Positions 1 to 6,036 of a stretch of DNA of 8,261 nt are shown piece by piece. Origin of the DNA: Candidatus Thorarchaeota archaeon (lineage in GTDB: Archaea; Asgardarchaeota; Thorarchaeia; Thorarchaeales; Thorarchaeaceae); assembly GCA_030642465.1 (NCBI GenBank), contig DAOWNS010000067.1, forward strand, positions 1 to 8,261, written 5' to 3'. A program made the position numbers and the translations under genes. Every line of letters starts with the position of its first letter. Within the stretch, counting starts at the first letter, position 1. A model generated the notes under the pieces. That model did no database searches and was not told the origin of the DNA. It saw only the letters and a list, made by a program, of their open reading frames with translations.

Positions 1-1
1 A

Positions 2-61
2 GGAGTTGGTGTTGGTCAGGCCGTGGTCGTTTCCATCGAGGTTTCATCGGAGCTGGGATAA
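2..61 (+). CDS. Possible C-terminal tail of an unidentified protein, cut by the left edge
   Basis: Reading frame 2 runs open from the window edge to a TAA at 59-61 and encodes GVGVGQAVVVSIEVSSELG. Almost every codon in it begins with G or A, which is the pattern of real coding sequence here. The glycine-rich turn followed by a hydrophobic strand is loosely like the end of thiolase-type proteins, but nineteen residues are too few to name a family. A competing frame stays open from position 3 to a TAG at 132-134 and ends in an acidic run (FDFEEEE). Its first part is rich in Trp and Arg, as expected of an out-of-frame reading. Only sequence to the left of this window can settle it. Confidence 0.35.
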   Translation, partial: GVGVGQAVVVSIEVSSELG

Positions 62-260
62 ATTGGAACCCTTTGCAAGCAAGGTTACCAGGAACTCTTT
101 TCCCCCAGTGTTTGACTTTGAAGAAGAGGAATAGAGCGGATCCTCTCGGACCATAAGATCTGGACAAAGTGAATGATGCAAAGCTGGCCATTCACATCTG
201 TCAAGCTGAATCACTAAAAGAAAAGAGAGGAAGAGAGCAAACGCTCTCTTCTGCTCGAGT
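62..260. other. Intergenic stretch downstream of the permease
   Basis: No convincing gene was found here. A minus-strand open frame across 44-328 starts inside the permease gene in a different frame, and its translation is low-complexity and Ser/Leu-rich with no recognisable domain. The only structured element is the hairpin and pyrimidine tract near 216-251, annotated separately as a terminator. A short run CTCTTTTCCCCC near 97-107 could help end a plus-strand transcript coming from the left edge, but it has no stem. Confidence 0.4.
216..251 (-). terminator. Hairpin plus U-rich tract ending the permease transcript
   Basis: Bases 230-238 and 243-251 are perfect inverted repeats (GAAGAGAGC and GCTCTCTTC) around a 4-base loop, giving a 9-bp stem. 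Read on the minus strand, the stem starts 9 bases after the permease stop codon and is followed by a pyrimidine tract, CCTCTCTTTTCTTTT. A T-rich tract after the stop is the known archaeal termination signal; the hairpin is an addition often linked with intrinsic terminators. Direction and spacing fit the permease mRNA. Confidence 0.6.
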
Positions 261-1793
261 TTATTCTGGCGGAAGCTGTCCGAAGATAGCACCCATATCG
301 ATGCCCTTTGCCTTGTTCTTCCCGCCATAGTACATGTACATTAGCTGACCCCAGAAGTACACAAACACAGTGAATGCGACCTCAAAGGGTAGTGTGGGTA
401 CATATGCTATAATGGCCCAGAAGAACACAGCGCCGGAGATGATTCCGCCGATACTTATCAGCGGGATGCCAAGGACCTTCCATGCCCCACTCCGCTCCCA
501 AAGCGTAGGCCGATAGTATGGTAACGCAACGGCAGCTAATGCCATTTGCCACCTGATGAACACATACGTGTATCCGACACCTATGAGCGCGCTAAGCGCT
601 GTGCCGTAGAACACCTGGAGGATTGTGGCATATGCCGTTGTACCAATGGTTAGTATCAGCCAGAAGTACAAGGATATGTGCGGAACATGATACTTCGGAT
701 GTACGCTTGCAAATGCTTCGGGGCAGAACCGGTCCATTGCCATTGAGTGGAACGGTCTAGTGACCCATAGAGCATTACTCGGTGCATCCATTACGCTAGC
801 ATAGATTGGACAAAGTATCACAAACCAAGCAAGCGGATTCGCGCCGAGAATTACAGCTGCATAATTCCCAAAGCCTGGGAAGAATGTGAATGCCATGTTT
901 GCCTTATACAGGAATGCACCCATGCAGCTCTCCAGCGCAAAGCCGGATAACAGGAAGAAGAATGAAATTCCTGCCCAACCACCTAGGTTGCTCAGAGGGA
1001 TATTCTTACTGGGCTGTGATACCTCTCCAGCCACGGGCATGATAAGATACGGCCACATCATACCTACCGTAAGGATGAGTGCCGGTCCTACTGCACTGGG
1101 GTTGAAAGTGGTAAAAGCGGAGGCATCCGCTGCGTCTATTGCCGCATATGATCCAGCGCCAAAGACCCCATCCCAGATTGCATCTGTCATCGGAGTCATC
1201 AGCATCACCACATCAGCTGTAAGTAATGCTAGTATGTTAATTATCCCGCCGATAATTATGAACCAGCCTAACCACTTAACACTGAGGTAACTGAATACAA
1301 ATCCCACGAGCGTCATTATCGTCGCCCAGATGAACAGATTGATTGGTTGATTCAGTGCAACTGCTGCTGCAAGGATACCAGCATCGCCTGTCGCCATTCC
1401 CATGACATACAGACCACCAGCAAAGATTTGCACCGCGAAGAAGCTTCCAGTTCCCCTGAAAACAGGGTTCGTGATTACGCTTCGCCAACCTTCCATAACA
1501 CCGAAGATTGGGCTAAGGCCTCTTCCGGTAAAGTAGTACGAGGCTCCTGACCTTGGCATTGAAAGCATCAGACACATGAGAGCTAGTGCTTCAAAGAATA
1601 CCGTGGCAGCACCTATTGCAAACATAGGTACGAGGTGCGCACCAGGGAACCATGTCGAGATCTGTGGTCCAGCAAAATGGAACCACGGACCCAACGTTAG
1701 GGCTATCGGTAGAAGCAAAGCCATTCCTGTGCCTACTTCCTTAACTAGGCCAGAGCTTTCTCGCACGAATAGGAGTTTATCCTCCTCACTCAT
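261..1793 (-). CDS. APC-superfamily amino acid permease, about 12 membrane segments
   Basis: This 510-residue integral membrane protein probably imports an amino acid, amine or related small compound by proton or sodium coupling, as members of the amino acid/polyamine/organocation superfamily do. Family signs are visible: PRSGASYYF at residues 80-88 matches the PxSGG-Y motif, and GEV(x5)KNIP at 256-266 matches the conserved loop after TM6. The segment at about 340-374 (SNALWVTRPFHSMAMDRF, then HVPHISL) matches the TM8-TM9 loop. About twelve hydrophobic segments are spread from residue 22 to 488, and length is normal. The ATG at 1793 has an upstream GGAGA at the usual distance. No substrate-processing gene shares its transcript, so the substrate is unknown. 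It lies behind the Mrr-like gene but has its own promoter region and terminator. Confidence 0.92.
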   Translation of the reverse strand: MSEEDKLLFVRESSGLVKEVGTGMALLLPIALTLGPWFHFAGPQISTWFPGAHLVPMFAIGAATVFFEALALMCLMLSMPRSGASYYFTGRGLSPIFGVMEGWRSVITNPVFRGTGSFFAVQIFAGGLYVMGMATGDAGILAAAVALNQPINLFIWATIMTLVGFVFSYLSVKWLGWFIIIGGIINILALLTADVVMLMTPMTDAIWDGVFGAGSYAAIDAADASAFTTFNPSAVGPALILTVGMMWPYLIMPVAGEVSQPSKNIPLSNLGGWAGISFFFLLSGFALESCMGAFLYKANMAFTFFPGFGNYAAVILGANPLAWFVILCPIYASVMDAPSNALWVTRPFHSMAMDRFCPEAFASVHPKYHVPHISLYFWLILTIGTTAYATILQVFYGTALSALIGVGYTYVFIRWQMALAAVALPYYRPTLWERSGAWKVLGIPLISIGGIISGAVFFWAIIAYVPTLPFEVAFTVFVYFWGQLMYMYYGGKNKAKGIDMGAIFGQLPPE

Positions 1794-1802
1794 TGCGTAT
1801 TT

Positions 1803-1808
1803 TCTCCA
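1803..1808 (-). promoter_or_regulatory. Ribosome binding site of the permease gene
   Basis: On the minus strand TGGAGA precedes the ATG at 1793, leaving about nine bases between the GGAG core and the start codon. It supports this ATG. The other nearby upstream ATG (1807-1809 on the minus strand) is out of frame. Confidence 0.55.
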
Positions 1809-1821
1809 TTATTTTTCTCTC

Positions 1822-1847
1822 TCACGGCCGAAAGAACTTCTCCGTGA
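1822..1847 (-). promoter_or_regulatory. Inverted repeat in the permease 5' leader
   Basis: TCACGG (1822-1827) and CCGTGA (1842-1847) are perfect inverted repeats with a 14-base gap. If the TATA-like box at 1871-1878 is used, transcription starts near 1848, so the repeat occupies the very 5' end of the leader. It could be a repressor site or a 5' stem-loop. Six-base arms with a free gap are common by chance, so this is only a candidate. Confidence 0.3.
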
Positions 1848-1870
1848 TAACAGAAACTCAAGGTAAACGC

Positions 1871-1878
1871 ATATTTAA
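1871..1878 (-). promoter_or_regulatory. Archaeal TATA-like box for the permease gene
   Basis: The minus strand reads TTAAATAT here. Counting about 26 bases downstream from its centre puts the start of transcription near 1848 and gives a leader of roughly 54 bases that contains the ribosome binding site at 1803-1808. The assignment rests on composition and spacing only. Confidence 0.4.
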
Positions 1879-2049
1879 CACTTAAGGCAGAAGGTGAAAA
1901 CGCGAAATTTCATGCCCTTTTTCCGTACCAATACGGCCCCTAGAAGCACTTTGTGCGGTGGTTTGTTTGCACAATAAAAGTTAAGCATTAGTTAAATGAG
2001 AATGCCTAAACGCATCTAAATTGTCCTCAAGTATGCATCCCTTGAACAT
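1879..2049. other. Spacer between the Mrr-like gene and the permease
   Basis: No gene is visible. Small imperfect structures occur: CCGTA-CCAA-TACGG at 1923-1936, and GCAC-TTT-GTGC at 1946-1956 with a further GCAC at 1969-1972. On the minus strand, downstream of the Mrr-like stop codon, a short CTTTTATT tract (1973-1980) might terminate that transcript. None of these is strong enough to annotate separately. Confidence 0.35.
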
Positions 2050-2916
2050 CTAATCAGATTCCAATAGTTGTTTGAAGAACTCTTCATCCAACAGAAAGAC
2101 GTCGACACTTCTAAACCTCACTCCGGTTCTACTCTCGAATAAAATGTTGAGAACTATGTCGATGTCCATTATATGAACGGGGGGCACAGAAACCTTGATT
2201 TCATTCACTGCGTAGCCAAGGGCTTCCCTCTTGCCCTCTTTTGATACGACTCCATTGCTGATGAGCACGCCTTGATTAGCGCTGACAGTTGGTAGTATTC
2301 CACGAATCTCCGAGATTATTTCACGGCCAATGGGCTCATCAAGCGTACATCTCTTGGCATAGACTACGACAGGTGAGCGCCCGCCATCGTCAAGCCATGA
2401 AGTTAGCATGACCACCGAGCGGTCGTTGCGATGAAGGACTTTCGTTTCGTTGTATCGAGCCCTAATGTTTGCCAGGATGATCTTAGCAAGCTTTTCGAAA
2501 CCGTCCATGTCCAACCTAGCGATAGCTCGACGCAGCTCCCTTCGCGTGGCAAGGTTGAACTCGTCAGCGCGAGCTCGAACTTCAACAATAAGGTCCTCAT
2601 CAATTGCGCCCTCGCATAAATCATTGTAGCGGTATAGCCCCGGCGCCGTTCTTATGAAATACGGGGGCCGATTGCCTACTTGGGCCTGCTTCCTCTCAAT
2701 AGATAGAGAAGCAGATACTGAAGCGGGATCCCGTCGAAGTGCTTCAGCGATTTTTGTGTAATGTATGGCTTCAGCGCGAGCGTGTTCGGCAAGCCATTCC
2801 TTGAGGGTCAATCTTGATTCACTAGGTTCCGTCACTTTTCTCAGCAACCAATTTCCATGTTTCTTAAAGACTGAACTCGAACCCTTTCTTGACGCGTTCA
2901 GTATCTGGCATGTCAC
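2050..2916 (-). CDS. HARE-HTH plus Mrr-fold protein, probably a degenerate nuclease
   Basis: The 288-residue protein has two recognisable parts. Residues about 37-98 (from LTLKEWL through YTKIAEAL to PGLYRYND) resemble the HARE-HTH winged helix, a DNA-binding domain often fused to restriction enzymes. Residues about 135-282 follow the Mrr restriction-endonuclease fold: MDGFEKLAKIIL, the VVVYAKR strand, GVLISNGVVSKEGKREALGY, then VHIMDIDIVLNILFESRTGV and LLDEEFFKQL, which match the family's LIDG-La-LM-GV and iD-dfF tail. The catalytic D-QxK pattern looks altered: the Gln before Lys188 is Tyr186, and the usual GGxD stretch is SVVM (about 167-170). It may therefore bind DNA without cutting it. 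The start is GTG at 2916 with no clear ribosome binding site; no in-frame ATG occurs before residue 137. No methyltransferase or other restriction subunit is nearby. Confidence 0.82.
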   Translation of the reverse strand: MTCQILNASRKGSSSVFKKHGNWLLRKVTEPSESRLTLKEWLAEHARAEAIHYTKIAEALRRDPASVSASLSIERKQAQVGNRPPYFIRTAPGLYRYNDLCEGAIDEDLIVEVRARADEFNLATRRELRRAIARLDMDGFEKLAKIILANIRARYNETKVLHRNDRSVVMLTSWLDDGGRSPVVVYAKRCTLDEPIGREIISEIRGILPTVSANQGVLISNGVVSKEGKREALGYAVNEIKVSVPPVHIMDIDIVLNILFESRTGVRFRSVDVFLLDEEFFKQLLESD

Positions 2917-2949
2917 CTAAAGGTGCAGACCCCACATCATTAGACTTAA

Positions 2950-2955
2950 TTTAAA
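2950..2955. promoter_or_regulatory. Symmetric TATA-like element shared by two divergent genes
   Basis: TTTAAA lies in an AT-rich block (2945-2961) between the divergent Mrr-like and MoaD-like genes. Its centre is about 26 bases from a start near 2926 on the minus strand (10 bases before the GTG at 2916). It is also about 26 bases from a start near 2979 on the plus strand (14 bases before the ATG at 2993). Because it is self-complementary it could serve either direction, though two overlapping boxes in the same block are also possible. Confidence 0.4.
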
Positions 2956-2971
2956 CTTTAACTATGTCACC

Positions 2972-2984
2972 CCAGACCGTCTGG
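2972..2984. promoter_or_regulatory. 13-bp palindrome over the MoaD-like gene start region
   Basis: CCAGAC-C-GTCTGG is a perfect 6-bp inverted repeat around a single base. Its centre (2978) coincides with the transcription start predicted from the TATA-like element, and its right arm overlaps the start of the ribosome binding site. A bound protein would block both initiation and promoter clearance. This is the classic placement of an archaeal repressor operator, but no regulator is known for it. Arms of this length occur about twice per 8 kb by chance, so position is the main argument. Confidence 0.4.
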
Positions 2985-2987
2985 TGG
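2983..2987 (+). promoter_or_regulatory. Ribosome binding site that decides the MoaD-like start
   Basis: GGTGG lies five bases before the ATG at 2993. This favours that ATG over the in-frame GTG at 2984, which would itself sit inside the binding site. Confidence 0.5.
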
Positions 2988-2992
2988 ATGTA

Positions 2993-3283
2993 ATGACCCA
3001 AATTTACGTGAAGCTGATGAACAAGGGGCTGAAATCCCATGAACATGACAAGTTCAGCTTCGAAACAGCACCGAATTCCACTGTCAGAGACCTGATCAAC
3101 GAGCTTCATGAGGAGTATGGTAAGAAATTCGAAGTGTATCTGGGTGACGCAACAAACAGGATGCTGAAGCGTGACACTGTGGTCATTGTCAATGGCAAGA
3201 ATATGGTTGCACATCGGGGAGAACAGACGCGCCTATCAAAAGGCGACCTGATAGTATTCATGATAGCCGCAGTCGGTGGCTAA
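2993..3283 (+). CDS. MoaD/ThiS/SAMP-like beta-grasp sulfur-carrier or ubiquitin-like protein
   Basis: The 96-residue product ends in Gly-Gly, the C-terminus that is adenylated by an E1-like enzyme in this family. It is then converted to a thiocarboxylate (molybdopterin, thiamine or tRNA thiolation) or joined to target lysines (archaeal SAMPs). The beta-grasp pattern is clear: MTQIYVKLM opens strand one, a middle helix holds TVRDLINELHEEYG, VVIVNGKNM matches the conserved VNG strand, and LSKGDLIVFMIAAVGG matches the L-dGD-v-i-P-vaGG ending. The ATG at 2993 was chosen over the GTG at 2984 because GGTGG precedes it. No MoaE, MoeB/E1 or cofactor-synthesis gene is nearby, so the role cannot be narrowed. 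It is divergent from the Mrr-like gene and converges on the Fe-S oxidoreductase gene with a 28-base gap. Confidence 0.88.
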   Translation: MTQIYVKLMNKGLKSHEHDKFSFETAPNSTVRDLINELHEEYGKKFEVYLGDATNRMLKRDTVVIVNGKNMVAHRGEQTRLSKGDLIVFMIAAVGG

Positions 3284-3311
3284 GATCATTGCCTTAGTTT
3301 GAAATCAATTC

Positions 3312-4508
3312 TCAGTCTTCAGGAATGTAGTAGGCATCAAGAATCTCTTCATCAGCAAGTCCTGCAGACACAGCCATGAGTTCAGCAACATCTAGGACAC
3401 GGATTGCCGCATCAGCCTCGTACGTTGCATGAGTTAGATTCAGCTCGCATGCGGGACATATGGTTGACACTATCTCGGCGCCCGTCGCCAATACATCATT
3501 GAGACGCTCACGAGACACTGCCTGAGAATAATCGGGGTACATCAGCTTAACCCCGCCTCCACCTCCACAACAAAATGACTCCGCTTTCGTTCGACGCATC
3601 TCAACAAACTCAAGTCCAGGAATTGCATTCAACACATTTCGAGGAGGCTCGTAGATTCCCCGATACCTGCCAATCTCACACGGGTCGTGGTATGTTACAC
3701 GTTTCTTCACTTTGTACTTGAGCTTTATCTTCTTCTTCTCAACAATCTCCTCTAGGACCTCGCTTGTGTGGCGTACCTTGATTGGCAACTTCTCGATTCC
3801 AAGGATTCGGGGGTATTCTTCGTCAAAGGCTCTAAAACAGGATGGGCAAGGTGTGATAATCTCCTTAACACCACGGTCCTGCATCTTTTTCAGCTGTGCT
3901 GAAACCATCTTCTTGGCCTCTGTCATGTTTCCGGTTATCCAGAGAGGAGCTCCACAGCATGTCTGCTCATCTCCGAGGAAGTCCAGATCATAACCTGCCG
4001 CCTGGAGCAGCTGCACCAAGATTCTCGTCTTCTCTTTGAACCGATGGCTTGCAAGACAACCTGGATAGAATAGAATGCCTGAACCTTTCCTAAACTTAAG
4101 ACCTTCTGCCCATTTCGAATGAAATTTGGGGCTATCATCAAAGATGTTCCCCTTCTCTGTGGCCAAGAATGCCATCTCAGTTCCAGCCTCAGGAGTCTTC
4201 ACCCCTTGGTCCACAAAATCAGCACGCATTGCCTTCGTTATTTCGATTATATCAATTTGAGCGGCCTTCTTGCATTCCTCTGTACATCGGGCACAGAGAA
4301 AGCATCCAAAAATTCTCTCAGCAAGAGCCTCAGTATACTCCAGATTTCCTTCTAGGAGGGCTCGTGCGATAAGCATTCTGCCGCGCGCAGTTGATGACTC
4401 CCACTTCTGTGTGAATATCTCAGGGCATCGCTCGTTGAAATCAGAGCCTCGACAGAACTCACACCTGCCGCACGCATAAATCATCTCTGCGTACTCTTGA
4501 ATTCTCAT
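3312..4508 (-). CDS. Fe-S oxidoreductase, HdrD/GlcF/LutA-like, two CCG domains
   Basis: This 398-residue soluble electron carrier likely takes electrons from the FAD subunit encoded just upstream. Two [4Fe-4S] motifs are present at the N-terminus: Cys13, 16, 19 and 28 (C28 followed by Pro) and Cys69, 72, 75 and 79. Two cysteine-rich CCG domains follow: YPGC at 151, CCG at 184-186 and CPSC at 221-224; then DPC at 277, CCGGGGG at 313-319 and CPAC at 351-354. All expected cluster ligands are intact. The first motif has eight residues between Cys19 and Cys28, longer than the usual three. In HdrD such domains reduce a disulfide; in GlcF and LutA they accompany 2-hydroxyacid oxidation. The start is firm: the ATG overlaps the upstream stop as ATGA and follows a strong AAAGGAGGAG. 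Confidence 0.92.
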   Translation of the reverse strand: MRIQEYAEMIYACGRCEFCRGSDFNERCPEIFTQKWESSTARGRMLIARALLEGNLEYTEALAERIFGCFLCARCTEECKKAAQIDIIEITKAMRADFVDQGVKTPEAGTEMAFLATEKGNIFDDSPKFHSKWAEGLKFRKGSGILFYPGCLASHRFKEKTRILVQLLQAAGYDLDFLGDEQTCCGAPLWITGNMTEAKKMVSAQLKKMQDRGVKEIITPCPSCFRAFDEEYPRILGIEKLPIKVRHTSEVLEEIVEKKKIKLKYKVKKRVTYHDPCEIGRYRGIYEPPRNVLNAIPGLEFVEMRRTKAESFCCGGGGGVKLMYPDYSQAVSRERLNDVLATGAEIVSTICPACELNLTHATYEADAAIRVLDVAELMAVSAGLADEEILDAYYIPED

Positions 4509-5887
4509 AGCAGCTCCTCCTTTGGGATGAAGATGCCGCGTTGCAGTATGTTCTTCGGATCTACTACTTTCTTGATTGCCTTGAGCAGGCGATAGTATCC
4601 GGTGTCTCGAGCCTCAACAATCGGCCTGAGCCCCTCTCGGCCCCCAATACCATATGGAACAACTGGGCCACTGAGTACAAGCTCATTGATCTCATCGGCG
4701 AGCTTCATTATCATCTCAGATTCTTCTGGTTCTTTATAGTTCGTGACCATGAATGCAAGCCAGTCGCGTGGCAGGAGATTTCCTCCAAACCCTGCCTGCG
4801 TGTATCCCCGTTTCTCGATAAGTTCTTCTTTCCAAATCTTGTAGATGACCCCAATGTCGTCAATCCGTAGAGAGCCTGAACCAAAGAAGTGCCACACTCC
4901 TGTGGCGAATATGTCGGTGAAACCTGTCAGGATTCCATCGAAGTAACCATTCGCTGGTTCTGAATCGCCGAACACTCCTCCAAGTTCCTTCACCTTCTCA
5001 ATCACAAGCTGTTTTCTGTGCTCAATGATTTCCTTCTCATATCCAAAGACATCCATCATCAGCAGGAACACATCTGGTGCTGAGGGATCCACCCAGAGAT
5101 AGGCGCCCTGAAGATATTCATCACCCACATGGCGGTTGATGAAGTGCCCGAACTCTATGACCTTGTCTAGGCTGTCCATTGTGGCTAGGAGGCGCTCCTT
5201 GAAATCTGTCGCAGGCCGGATTCGCAGAGTCAGCTCCGTACAGATGCCTAGAATGCCCTCAGCACCGACAAACAGCCCGGCTAAGTCAGGACCTAAACAC
5301 TGCCTCTTGAACTTGCCAGCGCTTGGCCAGGCCGCAGAACCTGTTTCAACAACTTCACCATTGGGCAGAACCATCTCAAGTGTGATTACGTCCTGATTGC
5401 CGTGGAAGCCAAACTTTGCAGTGCCATGGGGACCGCCGCCACCCTTCATGACAGACCCACCTACCGTCATTGCAGGACCGCCTGCTTCGCTACAGAGGTA
5501 AGTCAGTCCTTGTTTTCTAAGTTCGAAATCCAGTTTCGCCCACGTGCAGTTCGGTTGGACAGTGGCTGTTAGGTCGCGCTCGTTAATTTTTACTATTGCG
5601 TTCAAGAAGGATAGGTCAAGCATGATGCCAGGTTCTTGAGCAAGGTAAGCATCCCAGTGCGAAGTCCCGCCTCCACGTATGTAGATGGGCACGTCATGCT
5701 TGTTGGCAATCTTCAGAATTCCCTGAATCTCCTCGCGGCTCTTTGGCATGACAACATGAGTTGGGAGTTTCTCCTTTGCAGGACTGAGGTCTCGCCCATA
5801 AGGAATCAAGTCAAAGTGTTTGTCACTTACACGATCAGAACCAACAATTTCAACCAAGAGTTTGGTTATCTTGCCAACATTGACCAT
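4505..5887 (-). CDS. FAD-binding oxidase, GlcD/D-lactate dehydrogenase-like
   Basis: This is a flavoprotein of the PCMH-type FAD family (460 residues from ATG 5887) that probably oxidises a 2-hydroxyacid such as lactate or glycolate. Visible family motifs, numbered from that ATG: IYIRGGGTSHWD at about 68-79 (pyrophosphate loop), TVGGSVMKGGGG at 141-152, DVITLEMVLPNGEVV near 166-180, LFVGAEGILGICTELTL at 205-221, and the C-terminal DPKNILQRG at 443-451. The frame stays open to a GTG at 5926, adding 13 residues that do not look like the family's N-terminus. The ATG is preferred because homologues normally begin just before an L-x2-IVG segment. The gene overlaps the Fe-S partner by four bases, so the two are probably translated together at a fixed ratio. 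No membrane segment is present, and the substrate is inferred only from family. Confidence 0.92.
   Translation of the reverse strand: MVNVGKITKLLVEIVGSDRVSDKHFDLIPYGRDLSPAKEKLPTHVVMPKSREEIQGILKIANKHDVPIYIRGGGTSHWDAYLAQEPGIMLDLSFLNAIVKINERDLTATVQPNCTWAKLDFELRKQGLTYLCSEAGGPAMTVGGSVMKGGGGPHGTAKFGFHGNQDVITLEMVLPNGEVVETGSAAWPSAGKFKRQCLGPDLAGLFVGAEGILGICTELTLRIRPATDFKERLLATMDSLDKVIEFGHFINRHVGDEYLQGAYLWVDPSAPDVFLLMMDVFGYEKEIIEHRKQLVIEKVKELGGVFGDSEPANGYFDGILTGFTDIFATGVWHFFGSGSLRIDDIGVIYKIWKEELIEKRGYTQAGFGGNLLPRDWLAFMVTNYKEPEESEMIMKLADEINELVLSGPVVPYGIGGREGLRPIVEARDTGYYRLLKAIKKVVDPKNILQRGIFIPKEELL
4514..4523 (-). promoter_or_regulatory. Strong ribosome binding site for the Fe-S subunit, inside the FAD gene
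   Basis: On the minus strand AAAGGAGGAG lies seven bases (counted from GGAGG) before the ATG at 4508, within the last codons of the FAD-oxidase gene. It is the best Shine-Dalgarno match in the window and supports efficient re-initiation at the ATGA overlap. Confidence 0.7.
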
Positions 5888-5960
5888 ATCTTGCCACTTC
5901 CTTCGGGCATAACCCGATTGGGTCACGCTCGCAGCTTGGTACGCTACGGCTACATCCGCA

Positions 5961-5969
5961 TTAATTAAA
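5961..5969 (-). promoter_or_regulatory. Candidate TATA-like box for the FAD/Fe-S operon
   Basis: The minus strand reads TTTAATTAA here. A start about 26 bases downstream, near 5939, would give a 52-base leader to the ATG at 5887. A second AT-rich candidate, CTTTAAGTTA, lies slightly upstream at 5971-5980, so the exact box is uncertain. Confidence 0.35.
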
Positions 5970-6006
5970 CTAACTTAAAGTCCAAAAAGAGCGATATTCA
6001 CAGGCC

Positions 6007-6016
6007 TTTTTAATAT
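6007..6016 (+). promoter_or_regulatory. TATA-like box of the UROD-family gene, leaderless type
   Basis: TTTTTAATAT is centred 25-26 bases before the ATG at 6037. The start of transcription predicted by archaeal spacing therefore falls on the start codon itself. No Shine-Dalgarno sequence is present between the box and the ATG, which agrees with a leaderless mRNA. Confidence 0.55.
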
Positions 6017-6036
6017 GGAAAACGAGTGCAGACAAC

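Noticed and set aside
44..328. A 94-codon minus-strand open frame crossing the permease 3' end
   Set aside because: It starts inside the permease gene in another frame, reads through the hairpin terminator and shows no domain or ribosome binding site.
886..1866. Several plus-strand open frames opposite the permease gene
   Set aside because: They lie antisense to a well-supported membrane protein and have no family resemblance; they are shadows.
1923..1936. CCGTA-CCAA-TACGG hairpin as a terminator of the Mrr-like transcript
   Set aside because: On the minus strand it is followed by A-rich, not T-rich, sequence, so it does not look like a terminator.
2984..2992. GTG at 2984 as the start of the MoaD-like protein
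   Set aside because: It lies within the GGTGG that serves the ATG at 2993, and MTQIYVKLM is a normal beginning for a beta-grasp protein.
5888..5926. GTG at 5926 as the start of the FAD oxidase
   Set aside because: It has no ribosome binding site and adds 13 residues unlike the family. It is not excluded, because a short-leader transcript could begin near 5939.
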